The position numbers and the translations under genes were made by a program. A stretch of DNA of 64,000 bases from Aptenodytes patagonicus. Lineage: Eukaryota; Chordata; Aves; Sphenisciformes; Spheniscidae. This document shows positions 38,225 to 50,566 of this stretch, piece after piece. The stretch is from positions 35,516,854 through 35,580,853 of the forward strand of contig NC_134953.1 of the NCBI RefSeq assembly GCF_965638725.1, in the 5' to 3' direction. Numbering within the stretch: position 1 is the stretch's first letter; every line of letters starts with the position of its first letter. The notes below the pieces were generated by a model. The model saw nothing but the letters and a program-made list of their open reading frames with translations, ran no database searches and was not told where the DNA came from.

Positions 38225-39002
38225 GTTAGGGCCGCACATCAGTGAGGGGGGATCGGGCTCCGGCAGGGAGAGTAAATGCAATAAGAATTGTCGCGGAGTG
38301 CCCCGACTTCCCCCGGAGGGGTTCCCACCGCCAGAGCAGGCCGGCGCCGGTGGGCCGGCGGAGTGTGCCCACCCAGCCTGGGCAGGGGGCTGGTCTGGCT
38401 GTAGCCTTTGGGGACTCCATCTCCAGAACGAGTCTCAACAAGAGCTGTACCCTGCTAGCAAAAAACAAACCCAGAACAACTCCTGAGCCAGGACATGCTC
38501 CTTCAGTAAACGCCAGTGATCCCCAGGGCCGGGGTTGAGGGAATCCCTGCTCCGAAGGGACACTGTCAGGTTCAGAATTACTTTTTAACAGTTCTTTAAA
38601 GCGTTGCGTATAAGATCTTGCTGTTGCAACTGAAAATTACAGAGTACGTCTATGCATATTTCCTTCAGCTAGGAGAAGGAGACTAGTCAGCTGCTAATTA
38701 ACCTCGCTTGGAACCTCTCACGCAGCACTGGCGGAGGGTAGCGGAAACTGTGGGCATCTTAAGAGAAAAACCAACTATCCACTGTTGTGTCGTGGAAGCT
38801 ATTCTAGAAACATGACGTATTTGCAAACCCTACGTATACAGCAGCGCGCATACCCTAGGTACAGATAAGATTTGACCTGATGTCTTCTCTTTAAAGTGTG
38901 GTCTGTGTTTTTATATGGACAAGTGAACGCTTTGGGCTTTTGAAGCCTTGCGGTTTCCCTCTTTATACTATTTATAAAGACTACTTTTTCATAAGGCTTT
39001 TA

Positions 39003-39008
39003 AATAAA
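39003..39008 (+). terminator. ADO: Proximal ADO poly(A) signal candidate
   Basis: AATAAA on the + strand, about 1.16 kb after the ADO stop. It would give a short-UTR isoform. No strong GU-rich element is obvious downstream. Confidence 0.35.
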
Positions 39009-39418
39009 CATAGCATAGAAGAGACACCATGAATTTTACCTTGCTATGATGGAAGCAGGCTGGAGATGCAGTTTGTCCACGGCAGGGGATGCGATCTTTC
39101 TAACAAGGGAGAAACTTTTTCTATAGGTGAAATACTCCGTCTGTACTGCAGGGACTGGTCTCGTGCCCGTTCATCCTAACGCACACTTTGTACCACAAAC
39201 CCAGGCCGGGGCAGCCTTGGCCCTCTTGGCCACGACGTGGGAATGTGAATAAGACGACACAACTTGCCACCAACCTCCTAAGTGATGTACCAACCTGCTC
39301 CAGAAGTCATTCCACGACTGGCTTTAATTTTTCTTTGTGTATTTATAAAAGCAGACTTGTTTTTCCTGTACAGTGGCTTGTATGTGTGGATTTCTAAATG
39401 ATTCTGATACGGCATTGC

Positions 39419-39438
39419 TTTTTTTTTTTTTTTTTTTT
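39419..39438. repeat. T20 homopolymer
   Basis: An uninterrupted run of 20 T inside the inferred ADO 3'UTR, followed by GGCGGGCG. The length is likely to vary between individuals and to suffer sequencing error. Confidence 0.8.
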
Positions 39439-40018
39439 TGGCGGGCGAAAGAGTGAATGTAAAATACAGTCAGCATTATGCATGCACAGATTAATTCTTT
39501 TGCAAGGAAAAATTGGTGGAAATTATTTCAGGCAATTTCCATTTATTCTTACAGCACTTTAAAGTGTCTGATATTTCTGCAGCTGGCTTACCTGTTTTTC
39601 CTGGAATTCCCCTGCAGCTTAGCGTTAGTTAATGTGCAACAATTCTCTATCGAATGTAGTCATTAACTATAACGCAATGCCTCCCTGCGTTACAGCCTGT
39701 TTCTAACTCTCTCCGATGCTAATGAAGACCATCATCCTTTTTCAGAAGTCTGCAAAGAAGACGGCGTCGTGCATGCAAACAGCTGTACTGGAAAAACAAA
39801 CTGCGACAGAGAGCATGTTTTCTCTCATCTGCTTTATCCTCCCCTTAGGTCTTTCTGCTTGGTTTTTAGGTTTTTTTCTCCGCGTGTAAAACCTAGTCGA
39901 GATGTTTAATGGGATAGGACTTTAATGCATCTTTCCGTAGAGGACAGCATGGTCCCTTACACGGCGGAGTGCTGTTAACAACCGTGGCAAAACCTTTTTC
40001 TTTTTTTTTTTTTTTTTT

Positions 40019-40024
40019 AATAAA
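40019..40024 (+). terminator. ADO: Internal ADO poly(A) signal candidate
   Basis: AATAAA directly after a T-run, followed by GGTGTTAGC, which is moderately GU-rich. It is a plausible alternative 3' end about 2.2 kb after the stop. Confidence 0.4.
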
Positions 40025-40254
40025 GGTGTTAGCATCAAAGTATTAAAGCCAGGAAAAATAGCAAAGAAAACCTGAGATGCATTAAAGAAAAGCCTCTTTG
40101 TGTAACTTCTTGCTTACTCAGTAATTGAGACTTACTTCGTATGTTCTGGATATCTGTAAGCAGAAGGTTTAAGTCTGTAATGCCGTTCCTTCTCTCTGCA
40201 GTCTGGTTATTGTGTTTTCACAACAGCAAAATTACTGTTATTGCTGAATTATAG

Positions 40255-40260
40255 AATAAA
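40255..40260 (+). terminator. ADO: Distal ADO poly(A) signal candidate
   Basis: The last AATAAA on the + strand before the GC-rich interval that precedes EGR2. It gives a 3'UTR of about 2.4 kb, in line with the long UTR of mammalian ADO. Cleavage is expected near 40,270-40,285. Confidence 0.5.
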
Positions 40261-40279
40261 TACAGAATATCTTGCCACT

Positions 40280-41575
40280 GACCAGTCATTACTTTCCTTC
40301 ACAAGTACGACAGTCTTGATCCAAGTATGGTACAGAGCGCAAGTTTCTTTTGCCTAACGGTCCGAATGGTGCGACTGGCCTTTCTTTGAAAGGCGATGCT
40401 TAACACTGGGTTCTCAGCCCAAATCTTCCACCGGCACCCTGCAGACAAATCCAGGCATGTGCAGTATTACCACTTTTGAAGCTGGCTGTTACTGTAAGGC
40501 AAAGGCATGGGTTTAAGACCGCTGATACTATTATACAATGTAGGGTTCTCTTGTAGCTGTATGCTAGTCATCGGCAGTTTCCTTAATTCACCTCATTTAC
40601 AGTTTCTGTGTTGTTTATCTTGTTTTGCTTTTGACAGGGGTTTTAATCTTGTAGCATGGCTGCAGACAGTAGTTTGGAGAGTGCGAGTGGAGCCTCAGAT
40701 GGTGCGCCGGGATAGCCGAGGTCCCAATTTTGCTCACGACGCTCTGGCTGCGACCGAGCTGTGGTTTATCCGAGGCCGTGGCAGCGGCTCCGGGAGCCCA
40801 GCAGGCTGAGAGCACTGGATCCCTGTCCACCTCCCCATACCCGCAGCCCACCGATGCCGACCAAGGAGGCCACAGCTCCCGTGGGGTTGCGCTCCCGTGT
40901 GACATCCCTCCGGCAGCAGGCTGTGGTTTCTCTTGGGGGCCAGGAGCACACAGGGTCAGGTGGCGAAGCTGCAACCCGCCAAGAGATGCAGCAGGGGAAG
41001 CGAAGGCTTACTGTGCTGCTAAGGTGGACGACGGGGTGGAGAGTGTGGTGGCTCTGGAGCTGGTGTTGTTCTGTGGCTTCTCCATCCCGCACAGACTGGT
41101 CTGTGCCCAGCTTTGGAAGCCTGCTTCATGTCCGATTCAAAACCAGGCACATGGCTGCAGCTACCACTGACTGCCTTTCCCAAGCAAAGAGCAGCTGCCC
41201 CAAAAGCCAGCGCCAGTTCCAGGAGACAGGGAGCAGGGCGTTTCAGACAGAAAAGGCAGGTGCCACCGGGGCTTTGCGCAGTGGGACCTGGCACCGGCGC
41301 AAGCAGAGGCTGGGAGCAGCTGGGCAAGGGCTTTGCCCCCGCTCCCCGTGGTGCTGGGCTGTGGCGTTAGCGGTGAGGTCCATCCTGCATGGCTCACCTG
41401 CGTGGTGCGGGCCATACCGGGGATCTCCGCGGTAGCGGGGCGAGCCCGCGAGGCCGGTATGGCCCTGCACCGACGGCAGGACCCGAGGGTGGGCCCTGGC
41501 GGGGCCAGGCCGGGATAACATCTCAAAAAACAATAATCAAAATAGGTTAGGAAAAAAAAAAAAAAGCGCGATGTT
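40280..41575. other. Interval between the convergent ADO and EGR2 3' ends
   Basis: The interval is AT-rich at first, then moderately GC-rich from about 40,650 to 41,515. That part shows opposed open frames on both strands that match no known protein, so I do not call a gene. An A-run lies at 41,552-41,565. No transposon is recognised. Confidence 0.5.
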
Positions 41576-41579
41576 GCGG

Positions 41580-42060
41580 CCAGATGGGTTCAGCAGAAAA
41601 AGCCCGGCTGCGCCGCGGGGGTGAGCGCCGCCGCCCCCGGGCCCCCGCGGAGCCCCCCGAGAGCGGGCGCGGCGCCGCCCGCGCAGCCCCGCGCCGCCGG
41701 GAGCCGCTTTCCCCGAGCGGCGGCCGTCGGGGCGGCGGAACTCACTTTTCCGGAGCCCACTCGGGGAGGTTGCCTGGGGCGGATCGTAACCGCGGAACAA
41801 AACAGAAAGTGAGTCAAAATAACCCACCCCGCTCCCCGGTTAATATTATCCCGTCTCTCGTCTCCGAGGGAAATCCCCGCGCCCGAGAGCGAGTGTTTGT
41901 ACGCCGGGGCCGCTGGTTTTCCGCGCCGAGGCGGCGCCGTGCGCCCAGCGGCGCCCGGGCAGGGCTGCCCCGCAGCCCCCCGCCGCCGGGGTCCGGCGCG
42001 GCCCGGGGACGGGCGGGAGGCACCCCCTCCCCCGGGCCGGGCCAGGGAACCCCCGGAAAT
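41580..42060. other. Orphan CpG island beyond the EGR2 poly(A) site
   Basis: About 480 bp of very GC- and CpG-rich DNA lies outside the predicted EGR2 transcript. AT-rich DNA containing the EGR2 poly(A) signals (42,061-42,150) separates it from the coding CpG island. It contains a perfect AP-1 site TGAGTCA at 41,810-41,816 and ETS-type TTCCGG at 41,748-41,753. Such islands can be promoters of antisense or non-coding RNA, or enhancers. No coding exon is recognised. Confidence 0.6.
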
Positions 42061-42089
42061 AAAGGTGTCAATTTAGCATAATTAAGAGA

Positions 42090-42095
42090 TTTATT
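42090..42095 (-). terminator. EGR2: Distal EGR2 poly(A) signal candidate
   Basis: TTTATT on the + strand is AATAAA on the EGR2 strand. It is the last such signal before the orphan CpG island, so it probably marks the main 3' end. Confidence 0.55.
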
Positions 42096-42142
42096 TGTCG
42101 TCTTTTATAAACGTTGTAAGCACCGACCCTATTGTCGAAAAG

Positions 42143-42148
42143 TTTATT
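42143..42148 (-). terminator. EGR2: Proximal EGR2 poly(A) signal candidate
   Basis: AATAAA on the EGR2 strand, overlapping the Pumilio element at 42,145-42,152. It is followed by GGGTCGGTGCTT, a GU-containing stretch that could be the downstream element. Confidence 0.5.
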
Positions 42149-42152
42149 TACA
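42145..42152 (-). promoter_or_regulatory. Pumilio response element 1 in EGR2 3'UTR
   Basis: On the mRNA strand the bases read TGTAAATA, a perfect UGUANAUA site. It overlaps a poly(A) signal by four bases, so PUM binding could affect 3'-end choice. That consequence is inference. Confidence 0.45.
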
Positions 42153-42268
42153 GAGCGGCCAGAAAGAAACCCTCTCTCCTTCCAGCTCCTGTTAGTGGTT
42201 GTGCATTATTCGTGTTATCTGCGGCGCGCCGGGCCCCGGCGGACAACGGGCGTCGGTTCCAGCCACAG

Positions 42269-42276
42269 TATTTACA
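42269..42276 (-). promoter_or_regulatory. Pumilio response element 2 in EGR2 3'UTR
   Basis: A second perfect TGTAAATA on the mRNA strand, 124 nt from the first. Two exact 8-mers in about 690 nt is more than chance predicts, so post-transcriptional control by PUM1/2 is plausible. Confidence 0.45.
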
Positions 42277-42607
42277 TCCCGTCCCAAGTCCTACTACAAA
42301 CGTAACACTTCTAAGTCACCAAAAAAGAAAAACAAAACCAAAACCCCAAACCAGTGCGTACAAAAATATAGTCTCTAAAAAAAAAAATCCCAATATTAAT
42401 AGGCAGAAATGTACAGCCATACTAAAACCAGGGAGGGAAAACTTTCCGGTCTCGGTGTCGCCGCTGTCGTCGGAGCGGATCGGTAAGGCACCCCCCACAT
42501 GCAGACAGGGGACCGGGCTCTACACCACACAAGGCACCAGGGACACCTCACCACGACGGCACTGCATGCATCCATCCTCCCGCCGCAGCCCCTATGTACA
42601 CCCGCTG

Positions 42608-42655
42608 GCCCGCTCCGGCCCGGCCCGGCCCGGCCCGGCCCGCTCCGGCCCGGGG
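42608..42655. repeat. GGCCC-type 5-bp simple repeat
   Basis: Tandem CGGCC/GGCCC units with CGCTCC interruptions lie in the EGR2 3'UTR about 100 nt after the stop. The tract could form stable RNA structure. Its copy number is probably variable and hard to sequence. Confidence 0.7.
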
Positions 42656-42758
42656 GAGCCCCGCGGCGCCGCCAGGTGCTCATCGCGCCCCGCCGCGCTC
42701 GGCGGCGGCTCGGCGGCGGCTCAGCGGCTCAGCGCTGGGTCCTGCGCGCCCCGCGCCG

Positions 42759-44763
<2,005 letters not shown>

Positions 44764-44784
44764 GGGGGCCCCCTGAATGCCCGG

Positions 44785-44791
44785 GACGTCA
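44785..44791 (-). promoter_or_regulatory. CRE-like site
   Basis: On the EGR2 strand this is TGACGTC, seven of eight bases of the CREB/ATF consensus. It lies 22 bp upstream of the TATA-like box and 5 bp from the proximal CArG box. CREB and SRF jointly drive immediate-early genes. Confidence 0.6.
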
Positions 44792-44795
44792 CTGC

Positions 44796-44805
44796 CCATA
44801 TAAGG
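44796..44805. promoter_or_regulatory. CArG box 1 (SRF site), proximal
   Basis: CCATATAAGG is a perfect CC(A/T)6GG element, about 65 bp upstream of the predicted start. Known EGR2 promoters are activated by SRF through serum response elements. Confidence 0.75.
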
Positions 44806-44828
44806 ACTGAGGAACGGGGCCCGGCGGT

Positions 44829-44834
44829 CACGTG
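44829..44834. promoter_or_regulatory. E-box CACGTG
   Basis: The context GTCACGTGAG is a good USF/TFE-type site, about 95 bp upstream of the predicted EGR2 start. It contains CpG, so it could be methylation sensitive. Confidence 0.45.
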
Positions 44835-44907
44835 AGCGTCCGCGTGCGGGACCCGCCGCCCCGCGCCCGCCCCGACCCACCGCCCCCCCCCCCGCGCTCC
44901 GCGCCCC

Positions 44908-44916
44908 GCGGGGGCG
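44908..44916 (+). promoter_or_regulatory. EGR consensus site in the EGR2 promoter
   Basis: GCGGGGGCG is an exact EGR-family target sequence, matching the specificity predicted from the EGR2 finger helices. It could mediate auto- or cross-regulation by EGR1-3. In a GC-rich promoter a chance match, or use by SP1, is also possible. Confidence 0.4.
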
Positions 44917-44998
44917 GCCCCGACCCGCCCCGGCCCCGCTCGGCCCCCGCCGCGCCGGCAGCGCCCCGCCGCCGCCCGCCGCGCCGCCCAGGGGGGTA

Positions 44999-45004
44999 TT
45001 CCGG
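44999..45004 (-). promoter_or_regulatory. ETS site next to CArG box 2
   Basis: CCGGAA on the EGR2 strand, 15 bp from CArG box 2. ETS ternary-complex factors (ELK1/ELK4) bind such sites beside SRF elements. Confidence 0.5.
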
Positions 45005-45019
45005 TGGCGGAGCCCTTGT

Positions 45020-45029
45020 CCTAAAAAGG
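45020..45029. promoter_or_regulatory. CArG box 2 (SRF site)
   Basis: CCTAAAAAGG is a perfect CC(A/T)6GG element, about 290 bp upstream of the predicted start. It is spaced 26 bp from CArG box 3 and has an ETS site on its other side. Confidence 0.75.
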
Positions 45030-45055
45030 CGAGGATCCGGCCCCGCCCCGCCTGC

Positions 45056-45065
45056 CCTTTTTAGG
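45056..45065. promoter_or_regulatory. CArG box 3 (SRF site), distal
   Basis: CCTTTTTAGG is a third perfect CArG element. A palindromic ETS site TTCCGGAA begins 6 bp away, the usual geometry of a serum response element with ternary-complex factor. Confidence 0.75.
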
Positions 45066-45070
45066 GCTCG

Positions 45071-45078
45071 TTCCGGAA
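45071..45078. promoter_or_regulatory. ETS palindrome beside CArG box 3
   Basis: TTCCGGAA presents a GGAA core on both strands. Together with CArG box 3 it forms a likely SRF/ELK composite element for growth-factor induction. Confidence 0.6.
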
Positions 45079-45221
45079 AATTTTAAAAAGCTCGGAAAAG
45101 CAGAGGAGGTCCCGGGGCCGCCCCGCCGGACCCCGCTCACTTTTCTCAGCAGCCCGTAACCGCAAAGCAGCGGCGGGTCAGAAAACAGCCGCATTCACGG
45201 AATCCGGCTTCTCCTTTCTTA

Positions 45222-45284
45222 CAGAAAAAAAAAAAAAAAAAAAAAAAAATTTTTGTTTTTTGTTTTGTTTTGTTTTTTTTTCTG
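45222..45284. repeat. A25/T-rich tract able to fold back
   Basis: A run of 25 A (45,225-45,249) is followed by T-rich TTTTTG/TTTTG units ending TTTTTTTTTCTG. The outer ends, CAGAAAAAAAAA and TTTTTTTTTCTG, are reverse complements. On the + strand, CTCCTTTCTTACAG just before the A-run looks like a splice acceptor. This is probably coincidental. Confidence 0.7.
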
Positions 45285-45428
45285 AATTACGGGTGGAAAG
45301 TGGCGCCGAGCAGAGCGAGCGCGTCGCTGCTGTTTTTGGAAAGTGTCTGATCTATATATACCGTCGCGAAAACGGAACCGCTTGCTCCGCCGTCGGTGGG
45401 TTGTTATTGTACCGACGGGCGCAACCGG

Positions 45429-45509
45429 GGACGGGACGGGGGGGGGGGAGGGGCGGCGGGGGGGCACGGAGTGCCCCCCCGCCGCCCCTCCCCCCCCCCC
45501 GTCCCGTCC
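45429..45509. repeat. Perfect 39-bp GC inverted repeat with 3-nt loop
   Basis: Bases 45,429-45,467 are the exact reverse complement of 45,471-45,509, with GGA between them. Each arm contains a G11 (or C11) run, an A (or T), and further G4, G2 and G7 runs, so it is also a potential G-quadruplex. It lies about 700 bp upstream of the predicted EGR2 start. A perfect match that includes long homopolymers is unusual in natural single-copy DNA. It may be a real cruciform, a recent template-switch event, or an assembly fold-back artefact. Confidence 0.9.
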
Positions 45510-48500
45510 GCGCCGCTCCCCCCCCTACTCAGACCAGCCTCTTGCTTCCACCACCGCATCCCGCTTCCACAGCTTCCCGAGGCCCCATCCTCAGTACCAC
45601 TTCCACTCCCGTTTTTGCTTTTCTTTCCCTACGATCTCCTCCATAATCAGGGTATCAAACGAAAGAGTGCCTAAATTCTAGCTTCCCCCCCCAAGTACTA
45701 AAAATAACCTCCCTTGTGCCTCCCTTCCCAGGAGAAGCCAATCTTTCGTACGCTGTTCCCAAGCTCAGAGCTTGCAGCCCCTACATCTTCTTGCTGATGC
45801 GGGTGTCAGATGTAATAATTTTTGAAAGCTGTATCCCATGCTATGTTCATGTCACTAATCTCATTACTTGGGAATATTTCATCTCATGGCTACTTATTCC
45901 TGCTTTTAGGAAAGCAACTCTCACATATGGTCTGTAGCGTGCAAGGCCCCTTTTCAGTGGTCTGCGGAAAAAAAACCAAACCGTTGACAACCCAAGCAGC
46001 AGCAAGACACGGCAACATACGAGAGATGCGACAGAAGTGCACTCCTGTCCCAAAGCAACAGGCCAGAGAATACACAGGAAGGCTAAAAACTCTTCACTTT
46101 CATTTTTAGCTGCAGATATCAATGTTTTCGTACATTACAGCACGTGCCACAGAAGCGTGGCATGCTCGGGTGTCCCTATGGCGCGTGCACTTACCTCTGC
46201 CTCGGGTCCCAAATGCTGTCACAGGGTGTCTGTCTCCCGGGCCCCTCTGTACCCACCTCACACCCCTGCTGAGAAAGGCTCTCCCAGCTGCTCCGGTTTT
46301 GTTTCACTGCCTTTGGTGATGCTCTGGGTTCGCTACCTGTCCGGTCACGGCAGAGCCCAGGATAGACAGGAGTGTGCCTGAAAAAGTAAAAGTTTTAGGG
46401 GCATTTGTCATACTTGCTAAGGAACAGTAGGCATAAACCTAGATATTTTCCTGAATATGATCGGTGATCGGGGAAGCATGCACAGTAATTAGTAAATATA
46501 TAATACTTAGTGTTTTTTAACGTGGATTTTGTTACCAGTCCTTTCTAGCACTTAATGCACAGCCAATACAGTTTGGCATATGAGATTTAGTTGAAAGAAA
46601 GTTCGTGTTCAATTTCAGTAGGATTCTAGATATTTTTGTTTAAAAAACCCATCTCAATTTAAAAGTTAAATTGTCACAGAGAGACAGAGAGAGAGACAGG
46701 TTCTGGGAAATTTGACTGAGAAGTGGGAGCGATTGTATTGTGCCTTTCCATTACAGCCGAGCTATAATTGGTCTAATCGCTACTATGAAAGAACAAAATA
46801 TTGGAATCCGTTGTACAGCGGGGCAAGTTACTTTACATGAATTTGAGAAACAGGTAACTCTAAGATCCTCCTTACTGCAAAAAGTCACGGATGTGTCAGA
46901 TACAGGTTTTAGGGATACTCCATAACACCTTCCTGTGTTATTTGAAAATACCATGTGCCCACTGATGACACTAAATCATAATGCACACAGGAGAAAGAAG
47001 AACCAAAGTTTCACATCCCACCTTAACCTCCCCACATCTCATTTCCACCTTTGAACTAACTTGGCGAATTTAATGTTCTTCCACTATGGAGAAGGATTCC
47101 ATGAAAGACTGACATGAATAAAATTTAACGTACCTTCTGGCGAACTTCACCTAAGGAATACTACTATTAGTTGACTTTGTTGGTTAGTTTTAAAAGCCTT
47201 CTCACGAATGGGGTAAATTGTGTCTGATTTCCAGCCTTTACACAGACGATCAAGTCACTCGACTTCTCTCAATGGGAGCTTTGTCTGAATGGCGGCAGGA
47301 TCTGGTGCAGGGCAAGATGGAAACGTAGTTAATGCTTGGTCTTCAGGAAGACGTTGACAGATGAAACTCAAATGTTTCTGGTCCCATTTCAGATATTCTT
47401 GCTGTAGTGCTTTGCATGTGCTTTGTGCCTTTGATCCCCGTTTGGCTGATTATACCAGACTCCGAGGGTTAGACCGTCCAACTCGCACTGACGTCAATGA
47501 GCCTTACACGCAAAAAATCCTACTGATTCCTGTGGTTCCTATAAACCACGTGGTTTCATATGACGGACAGATTGCTGGTGTAAATTGCCAAAGCCCCACT
47601 CGCACCAAGAGGGGAGCTGCGCCTCATACACACATGACGTGTCTGACTGGATACAGTGCTGACTGAGGAGGGTTCAGAGCTGAAGGGTGGAACTTCTCTT
47701 TTATTCCCAATTTCTTTGAAACCAGCCCCCTTTGGATTTATTGTATTTGTTCTTTTAACAAGGTGCTAGCTGACGTTGCACTGGGTATATTTTCCTGCAG
47801 TCACTCTCTACTACAAGGACCTGAGACAGGAGCTGTAGAAATAAAATTGTCCTTGCCTCCATACCGGAGCTTGAGAGTGGCTGAGGAAGAAAAGGCAGCT
47901 CATCATCTGCAGAGCTAGCAGCACCATTTAACCAGCTTAACATCACACATTTGAGTCATCCCTCCGGGGGGTTACTATGCTTTTGTAGCAAAACTCGACC
48001 GACCTCGTGTGCTAACAGCAGCAATGCTGGTAGGCCTGCTTGGGAAACGCACCCGGCCACTTCCACTGTGCACCCTACTGCTTTTGGGAACGTTAAGGTG
48101 GCCCCAGCTCAGCAGGCGCCCTCGAGAGTGAGGACTCAGCTGGGAGCAGGGACTTGTTCCTGGATAGGAGGTGAGTGACCCTATCCTCTGAGAACAGCAA
48201 GGGATGTCTGTCCTAAGTCTGGGCTAGAATCAGGTTGGGGTTGTTATGTTTCACGTAAAAAAGAAGTTCTTCTCTCCAAAGCTGGATTTCAGTGCTCACT
48301 GATGACACAAATTTCCTAAATTTGCCCCTTTTCACTGGGGGTAGACAGGTCTGGCATGTCCTCACAGGAGGAAATGCTGGTTTACTTATACCTCTTGTTT
48401 TGCCAGGGGTGTCTGCTGGATTCCCAGACTGCAGGCAAAAGCCACTTCCCTTAAATCTACCCTCACAGGCCTGATACAGGCTCTCAGCCTGTCACTGAAA

Positions 48501-50521
48501 CCTGGTACCCAGCCAGGGAAACCTGCTGTAAACATGAACCTACAGAAGACAGCTGCCTGACTGCTGGCATGCTAGGAGAAGGGGATGGTTAAAGAGTAGA
48601 GGAGAAGACATCCCAGTCTGCCCTTAATTACAGTACCTTGAAACCACACTCTGCGGTTTTCAGCCAAGGCTGCTTGTTGTCTTAGGATGAATGCCTGTAA
48701 ATTTGAAATAAGTAAATGACTTTATTGTGAGGATTTGGCTCGGGAGAGCCTTAGCAGCATCCTGAAGGGTTATTTAAATGTCAATAACATTTTCTAATTC
48801 AGGCTATAGGAATTAAACAAACCCATGTGGAATCAGCAAGTTACTAGTTTAAGTACGTGTGGCTGAAAACAAGCATGTGTGACAGAGAAAACTTCCAGTC
48901 AAATAAAAGCAACAACAAACTCGTTTGCCCAAAACCTATTCTCGTTATTAAATGTGCAGAACATTTCCTGGATATTCTCGTACATACTTTCTAGCGTATG
49001 TATTAAATCCATAGTCCTACCTGTGCACACCCCTTTCGTTCCTCACGTAACACCCGAGGGAAAGGACGTTCCCTGCAGCCGGCGGGAGGGGAGCGGGGAG
49101 CGTGTGCGGGCTCCACTGCCCTCTCCTGGGGGAAGATGCTCCCGGGAGCCGGCGAGGACACGGCAGCTGAGCAAAAAGTGGTGCGCTGGGCTGAGTGCTG
49201 CTGGTGTTTCACCGCATAACAGCACCCCTAAAGCTTTGCACCACAGACGTGCTACCTACACAGAGACCAAAGTATAGCCCCATTGGGTCAGAGAACCCGG
49301 CCAGGGCAGCAGGGCTGCCTGATGGCTGTCCCACTGGCTGTGACCCCCGTAGCCCCAAAGGTGTCAGGATAAAGACTGCATACCCTGGAGAGGTGCTGGG
49401 AACAAGCCACGGAGGGGGCATCCCTGACGAAAAGCTAAAATACCAGCTCTGCATGATGCTTGCTGGGGGAGCACAAAAAAAAAAAAAAAGTTGCTTCACA
49501 ACAGGGAAAATAACTCAGATACACATATCATTCATGTGACAAGACTCTCAAAATAATGATGACTTTGTTTCTGAATAGCAATAGTCTGACTGCTAAGCTC
49601 TACTTTCCAGTCCTCTCTTCTGATAACAGTTTCACTTACCCTTGTATTTCCTGCGCTAATGTGTCTCCTGTGCTTTGTGTAAATAACGCCTTGTCCCATG
49701 GCTGCACTGGGCCTTCCAGAGGGAGACTAATCGAGCGCACCCCTTAACGATGCAAGTGGCTTTCTTCCTTGAAGGACTGAAATAAAAGAAGTAAAGCAAG
49801 TGTAGCATTCTCAGTTCTCCTGTTGGTCCCATCACCTAGTGTTTGAGTACTTAGAAAGCTTGTCAGAAGGCTTTCTGGACATACTCAGTTTCTAGGAAAC
49901 AGCGCCTTCAGAACTGGGTACGGCTTTTTATCCTCAACTGAGGAGTAAGGTCACGTATGGCATCTCTTTTCAGCAGACCAGGAGGGAAAGAAAAACTCTG
50001 GTACCATTTTCCAAGCAGCCTTCTGAGAAGAGAAGCAGAAGAGCTCTGTGGGGTGTTTCTCAGAAACTTCTCAGCCCTCCAGGGAAGCTGGAGCCATTCA
50101 CAGGATTTCTAGATTGCCAAGGACTCATTTCATTTGCCCTGTCTATGTGCCACTTCTCAGAACCTGTTTCCATTTACGTCTCATTTCTCTGGGCTTTGGT
50201 CTTAAACCAGTCTGCCTTGAGCCTTGAAAACCCTCAGCTCTTTCTGCTGGGTAAGTCAGTCTGAGTGTGGTTCTGGCTTTTCCTTAGTTTTTATCATTTA
50301 TTTTCTGCTCCCGAGGGCATGTCTACGTGCTCCAGTCTCACCAGAAGACCATCCTGACTGTGAACTCCTCAGGAGAAGGGTGTTCAGGTTTATTTTCAGC
50401 AAAGTTACTCAATGGATTGCTTTCTGTCAGAAACTGCCAAGAAAGTTTATTGGAGTAGATAATATTTTAAAAATCCCACAAGAGATTAAAATAAGCAACA
50501 TGTTTTGCTTTAAAATTTCAA

Positions 50522-50566
50522 GGGCCAGATCTTCAAGCGGTATAAATTAGCATAAGTTTTCTGGTG
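50522..50566. repeat. Fragment of ancient palindromic repeat
   Basis: The segment begins GGGCCAGATCTTCAAGCGGT and contains ATAAATTAGCATAAG, matching the pattern GGGCCAGATC...GGTGTAAATCAGCATA that I associate with old archosaur and turtle repeats. Only one arm is recognisable here. The family is unnamed by me. Confidence 0.4.

Larger units (their letters stand above)
37846..40275 (+). other. ADO: ADO 3'UTR (inferred extent)
   Basis: After the stop codon the CpG island fades by about 38,080 and the sequence becomes AT-rich, UTR-like and free of coding signals. AATAAA signals occur at 39,003, 40,019 and 40,255. The distal one gives a transcript of about 3.5 kb, similar to the human ADO mRNA. 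The stretch contains a Pumilio element TGTAAATA at 38,217-38,224, ATTTA-type motifs, and T-runs at 39,419-39,438 and near 40,003-40,018. Internal signals may give shorter isoforms. The boundaries are inferred, not observed. Confidence 0.6.
42075..42758 (-). other. EGR2: EGR2 3'UTR (inferred extent)
   Basis: The region follows the EGR2 stop codon on the - strand and ends near two AATAAA signals (42,143-42,148 and 42,090-42,095). It changes from GC-rich with a GGCCC-type simple repeat to AT-rich. It carries two perfect Pumilio elements but, as I read it, no classic ATTTA AU-rich element, which many immediate-early mRNAs have. The length of about 0.65 kb is shorter than the human 3'UTR. Confidence 0.6.

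Noticed and set aside
40761-41435. 224-codon open frame between ADO and EGR2
   Set aside because: Several other frames on both strands are open over the same bases, the residue composition is random-looking, and no domain is recognised.
45210-45224. Splice-acceptor-like CTCCTTTCTTACAG on the + strand
   Set aside because: It is followed by an A25 run and no coding or transcript evidence. Such sites arise often by chance.
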